This document shows, piece by piece, positions 60,456 through 64,000 of a stretch of DNA of 64,000 nt (its first letter is position 1; each line of letters opens with the position of its first letter). The stretch comes from Streptomyces sp. WAC 01529 (GTDB lineage: Bacteria > Actinomycetota > Actinomycetes > Streptomycetales > Streptomycetaceae): positions 6,227,001-6,291,000 of the forward strand of contig NZ_CP029617.1 in the NCBI RefSeq assembly GCF_003945545.1, in the 5' to 3' direction. A model generated the notes under the pieces. The model was given only the letters and a program-made list of their open reading frames with translations, was not told the DNA's origin and searched no databases. Both the position numbers and the translations under genes were made by a program.

Positions 60456-62909
60456 CTACACCGGGCCCGCCACCGCCGCCACCGGCTTCGCGAGCGAGAC
60501 GCCCGAGCCGTCGCGGCGCGGATCGATCTCGGGCAGCTCGGCCGGCGTGCCGTTGCGCTGGGCCGCGTACGGCGGCGTCGGGCCCGCCCAGGCGAAGCTC
60601 AGGCAGTCCTCGCCCTTCAGGAACCGCTGCACGCGCACACCACCCGTGGCACGGCCCTTGCGCGGGTACTGGTCGAACGGCGTGAGCTTGGCCGTCGTCT
60701 GCACCGAGTCGTCGAGCGTGCCGCGCGAGCCCGCCACCGTGAAGACCACCGCCTCCGCCGCCGGGTCCACCGCCGTGAAGGAGATGACCTTCACGCCCTC
60801 GGCGAGCTTGATGCCCGTCATGCCACCCGCGGGACGGCCCTGGGGGCGCACCTGCGAGGCCTGATAGCGCAGCAGCTGGGCGTCGTCCGTGATGAAGACC
60901 AGGTCCTCCTCGCCCGTACGCAGCTCGGCCGCGCCAACGATCCGGTCGCCGTCCTTGAGGGTGATGACCTCCAACTCCTCCTTGTTGGACGGATAGTCGG
61001 GCACCACGCGCTTGACCACGCCCTGCTCGGTGCCGAGCGCCAGGCCGGGGGAGGACTCGTCGAGCGTCATCAGGCAGATCAGCTTCTCGTCCCCGGACAG
61101 GGGAAGCAGCTCCGAGACGGGCGCCCCTCCGGAGAGATTCGGCGCGCCCATCGTCTCCGGCAACTGCGGGAGGTCCACTACGGAGAGGCGCAGCAGCCGC
61201 CCCTGGGACGTGACCGCGCCGACCTCGCCGCGCGCCGTGGCCGGCACCGCGGAGACGATCGCGTCGTGCTTGACGCGCTTGGTCTCGCCGTCCGTGAACG
61301 GGTCGCCGTTGGCCGTACGCGCCAGCAGGCCCGTCGACGACAGGAGCACGCGGCACGGGTCGTCCGCCACCTGGAGCGAGACCGTGGCCGCCGGGGAACC
61401 GGCCGACTCCAGGAGCACCGTGCGCCGGTCCGTGCCGAACTTCTTGGCGACGGAGGCCAGTTCGGAGGAGACCAGCTTGCGCAGCTCGGCGTCCGACTCC
61501 AGGATGCCGGTCAGTTCGTCGATCTCGCCGTTGAGCTTGTCGCGCTCGGACTCCAGCTCGATACGGTCGAACTTGGTCAGGCGGCGCAGCGGAGTGTCCA
61601 GGATGTACTGCGTCTGGATGTCGCTCAGCGAGAAGCGCTCGATCAGGCGCTCCTTGGCCTGCGCGGAGTTGTCGCTGGAGCGGATGAGGCGGATGACCTC
61701 GTCGATGTCCAGGAGGGCTACCAGCAGACCCTCGACCAGGTGCAGTCGGTCGCGTTTCTTGCCGCGGCGGAACTCGCTGCGGCGGCGCACGACGTTGAAC
61801 CGGTGGTCGAGGTAGACCTCCAGAAGCTCCTTGAGGCCGAGGGTGAGGGGCTGGCCGTCCACCAGCGCCACGTTGTTGATGCCGAAGGACTCCTCCATCG
61901 GCGTCAGTTTGTACAGCTGCTCCAGGACGGCCTCCGGGACGAAGCCGTTCTTGATCTCGATGACCAGGCGCAGACCGTGCGAGCGGTCGGTGAGGTCCTT
62001 GACGTCGGCGATGCCCTGGAGCTTCTTCGCGCCGACCAGGTCCTTGATCTTGGCGATGACCTTCTCGGGTCCTACGGAGAAGGGCAGTTCGGTGACGACG
62101 AGGCCCTTGCGGCGCGCCGTCACGTTCTCCACGGCGACCGTGGCGCGGATCTTGAAGGAGCCGCGGCCCGATTCGTACGCGTCCTTGATGCCCGTCAGGC
62201 CGACGATCTTGCCGCCCGTGGGCAGGTCGGGGCCCGGCACGAACTTCATCAGCGTCTCGAGGTCGGCCCCCGGGTGCTTGATGAGGTGGCGGGCCGCGGC
62301 GATGACCTCGCCGAGGTTGTGCGGCGGCATGTTCGTCGCCATGCCCACGGCGATGCCCGAAGCGCCGTTGACCAGGAGGTTCGGGTACGCCGCCGGGAGG
62401 GCGGAGGGCTCCATCTCCTGGCCGTCGTAGTTCGGCTCGAAGTCGACGGTGTTCTCGTCGATCGACTCCGTCATCAGGGAGGTGGCGTCGGCCATCTTGC
62501 ACTCGGTGTACCGCATGGCGGCCGGCGGGTCGTCGTTGCCGAGCGAGCCGAAGTTGCCGTGGCCGTCCACCAGGGGAAGGCGCATCGAGAAGGGCTGGGC
62601 CATGCGCACCAGCGCGTCGTAGATCGACGCGTCTCCGTGGGGGTGCAACTTACCCATGACCTCGCCGACGACGCGGGCGCACTTCACATAGCCGCGGTCG
62701 GGGCGCAGGCCCATCTCGTTCATCTGGTAGACGATCCTGCGGTGGACCGGCTTCATGCCGTCGCGGGCGTCCGGCAGGGCCCTGGAGTAGATGACCGAAT
62801 ACGCGTACTCGAGGAAGGAGCCCTGCATCTCGTCGACGACGTCGATGTCGAGGATCTTCTCCTCGAACGAGTCGTCGGGCGGCGGGGTCTTCGTGCTGCG
62901 GCGGGCCAT
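60456..62909 (-). CDS. parC: DNA topoisomerase IV subunit A (GyrA-like)
   Basis: 817 residues; ATG with GAAGGAG about 11 nt upstream. The active-site Tyr134 is in AAMRYTECKM. The quinolone-determining region HPHGDASIYDAL (90-101) keeps Ser95 and an acidic residue at 98. The tower and coiled-coil (ERLIERFSLSDIQTQYILDTPLRRLT) and the beta-pinwheel C-terminal domain are complete. It works with ParE to separate replicated chromosomes. Confidence 0.95.
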   Translation of the reverse strand: MARRSTKTPPPDDSFEEKILDIDVVDEMQGSFLEYAYSVIYSRALPDARDGMKPVHRRIVYQMNEMGLRPDRGYVKCARVVGEVMGKLHPHGDASIYDALVRMAQPFSMRLPLVDGHGNFGSLGNDDPPAAMRYTECKMADATSLMTESIDENTVDFEPNYDGQEMEPSALPAAYPNLLVNGASGIAVGMATNMPPHNLGEVIAAARHLIKHPGADLETLMKFVPGPDLPTGGKIVGLTGIKDAYESGRGSFKIRATVAVENVTARRKGLVVTELPFSVGPEKVIAKIKDLVGAKKLQGIADVKDLTDRSHGLRLVIEIKNGFVPEAVLEQLYKLTPMEESFGINNVALVDGQPLTLGLKELLEVYLDHRFNVVRRRSEFRRGKKRDRLHLVEGLLVALLDIDEVIRLIRSSDNSAQAKERLIERFSLSDIQTQYILDTPLRRLTKFDRIELESERDKLNGEIDELTGILESDAELRKLVSSELASVAKKFGTDRRTVLLESAGSPAATVSLQVADDPCRVLLSSTGLLARTANGDPFTDGETKRVKHDAIVSAVPATARGEVGAVTSQGRLLRLSVVDLPQLPETMGAPNLSGGAPVSELLPLSGDEKLICLMTLDESSPGLALGTEQGVVKRVVPDYPSNKEELEVITLKDGDRIVGAAELRTGEEDLVFITDDAQLLRYQASQVRPQGRPAGGMTGIKLAEGVKVISFTAVDPAAEAVVFTVAGSRGTLDDSVQTTAKLTPFDQYPRKGRATGGVRVQRFLKGEDCLSFAWAGPTPPYAAQRNGTPAELPEIDPRRDGSGVSLAKPVAAVAGPV

Positions 62910-63220
62910 CGCTGCTGCGGCTCCTTCACCAACAAGTGCGGGATCTGACGCCGACCATTGTGGACTGTCCCACTGACAACGCCGACCACGACCCGTGCGA
63001 CAGCCGCGTCAACCCCGACCGCGACCCGTGCGACATTCGCGTCATCCCCGACCACGATCCGTCTCCCGCACCCGCGTCACACCCGCGTCACTCCCGACTA
63101 CGCCGAGGGCGCACCGGGAACTTCGTCAGGTGTCCGCACGCTTGCATACAGTGGCAGGACTGCCAGCAATTGTTCTGATCCAGCGATGATCACGATGATC
63201 CAGCGATCGAAGGGACGTAC
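62910..63220. other. parC / M16 peptidase divergent region
   Basis: 311 bp without a gene. It contains three 33-34 nt tandem repeats (62981-63080), the inverted repeat TGGCAG-GA-CTGCCA (63152-63165) and a duplicated TGATCCAGCGAT just before the ribosome site AAGGGA of the peptidase gene. Confidence 0.65.
62981..63080. repeat. Three tandem 33-34 nt repeats
   Basis: Units 62981-63013, 63014-63046 and 63047-63080 share the pattern CCGACCRCGAYCCGT...CGCGTCA. The first two are closely alike; the third is diverged in its middle. Confidence 0.75.
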
Positions 63221-64000
63221 ATGCCCATGGGTCACACGGCCACAGCCGAGGCCGGTTCCGGCGGCCTGACAGCGACCGAGCACCGGCTGGCCAATGGCCT
63301 GCGCGTGGTGCTCTCCGAGGACCACCTGACCCCGGTCGCCGCGGTCTGCCTCTGGTACGACGTCGGCTCCCGCCACGAGGTCAAGGGGCGAACCGGCCTC
63401 GCTCACCTTTTTGAGCACCTGATGTTCCAGGGCTCGAAGCAGGTGCCCGGAAACGGCCACTTCGAACTGGTCCAGGGAGCGGGCGGCTCGCTCAACGGCA
63501 CGACGAGCTTCGAGCGCACCAACTACTTCGAGACGATGCCCGCCCACCAGTTGGAGCTGGCCCTGTGGCTCGAGGCCGACCGGATGGGCTCGCTGCTCTC
63601 CGCGCTCGACGAGGAGTCCATGGAGAACCAGCGCGACGTCGTCAAGAACGAACGCCGCCAGCGCTACGACAACGTCCCGTACGGCACCGCCTTCGAGAAG
63701 CTGACCGCCCTCTCCTACCCGGAGGGCCACCCCTACCACCACACGCCGATCGGCTCCATGGCCGACCTGGACGCGGCCACGCTGGAGGACGCCCGCGCGT
63801 TCTTCCGCACGTACTACGCGCCCAACAACGCGGTCCTGTCGGTCGTCGGCGACATCGACCCGGAGCAGACGCTCGCCTGGGTCGAGAAGTACTTCGGGTC
63901 GATCCCCTCCCACGACGGCAAGCAGCCCCCGCGGGACGGCTCACTGCCGGAGCGCATCGGCAAGGAGCTGCGCGAGGTCGTCGAGGAGGAGGTCCCGGCC
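63221..64000 (+). CDS. M16 family zinc metallopeptidase (processing peptidase-like), 5' part
   Basis: 260 codons are visible; the gene runs off the right edge. ATG 63221 has AAGGGA (63210-63215) 5 nt upstream. The inverted zinc motif HLFEH (residues 62-66, bases 63404-63418) and the later Glu in KNERRQRYDN mark an active M16 subunit. NGLRVVLSEDH and HPYHHTPIGSMADLDAATL are typical. These enzymes degrade peptides in a clamshell; in Streptomyces a second M16 gene often follows, which would lie outside the window. Confidence 0.93.
   Translation, partial: MPMGHTATAEAGSGGLTATEHRLANGLRVVLSEDHLTPVAAVCLWYDVGSRHEVKGRTGLAHLFEHLMFQGSKQVPGNGHFELVQGAGGSLNGTTSFERTNYFETMPAHQLELALWLEADRMGSLLSALDEESMENQRDVVKNERRQRYDNVPYGTAFEKLTALSYPEGHPYHHTPIGSMADLDAATLEDARAFFRTYYAPNNAVLSVVGDIDPEQTLAWVEKYFGSIPSHDGKQPPRDGSLPERIGKELREVVEEEVPA

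Noticed and set aside
60217..62948. Long frames overlapping parC on both strands (60217-62502 minus, 61266-62948 plus)
   Set aside because: parC fills this region with an intact 817-residue sequence; these frames have no recognisable motifs.

Overview
The window is about 72% GC chromosomal DNA from a Streptomyces species. Four gene blocks support this: hrdB (principal sigma factor) next to whiH (sporulation regulator), lexA divergent from nrdR-nrdJ, DUF7455 and DUF4192 proteins, and a separate topoisomerase IV parE and parC. The order hflX - proteases - siderophore genes - dinG - lexA - nrdR - nrdJ ... rnhB ... whiH - hrdB ... parE ... parC - M16 peptidase matches the conserved core arm of Streptomyces chromosomes as I remember it. 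No tRNA, rRNA, insertion sequence or CRISPR array was seen.

Region 1 (1-5.9 kb): the 3' part of an M1 aminopeptidase gene, hflX with a strong convergent terminator, then two paralogous lipoprotein-like trypsin-fold proteases that share an N-terminal module and an upstream promoter element. Region 2 (5.9-12.6 kb): a four-gene NRPS-independent siderophore (NIS) operon made of a class III aminotransferase, an IucA/IucC synthetase, a GNAT acetyltransferase and a second IucA/IucC synthetase. The last synthetase carries the only in-frame TTA codon I found in an annotated gene. Region 3 (12.6-19.6 kb): DNA repair and dNTP supply, namely a DinG-type Fe-S helicase, lexA with an SOS box, and nrdR-nrdJ with tandem NrdR boxes.

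Region 4 (19.6-37.3 kb): accessory and housekeeping genes. These are a TerD-like protein, arylamine N-acetyltransferase, a TetR/ABC-F pair, a phosphatase, an ADP-ribosylglycohydrolase, a DUF4173 membrane protein, a divergent MFS/TetR pair with two perfect palindromic operators, rnhB, conserved hypotheticals, a RecQ helicase fused to a phosphoribosyltransferase-like tail, and a DUF4192 protein. Region 5 (37.3-49.5 kb): a glycogen-debranching-like protein, a Nudix-HTH protein, a fused ABC transporter lacking key catalytic residues, whiH, hrdB, a secreted trypsin, a DUF7455 zinc protein and parE.

Region 6 (49.6-64 kb): a DUF485/symporter pair facing a CitA/DcuS-like two-component system (carboxylate uptake and sensing), an iron-box-controlled sucrase/ferredoxin-like protein, two divergent citrate synthase-type genes (one with an N-terminal HTH) around a palindromic AT-rich operator region, two small Streptomyces-specific proteins, a CobW-family metallochaperone, parC and the 5' part of an M16 zinc peptidase gene. 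Many genes here appear to be leaderless, with a TANNNT -10 box 6-9 nt before the start codon.
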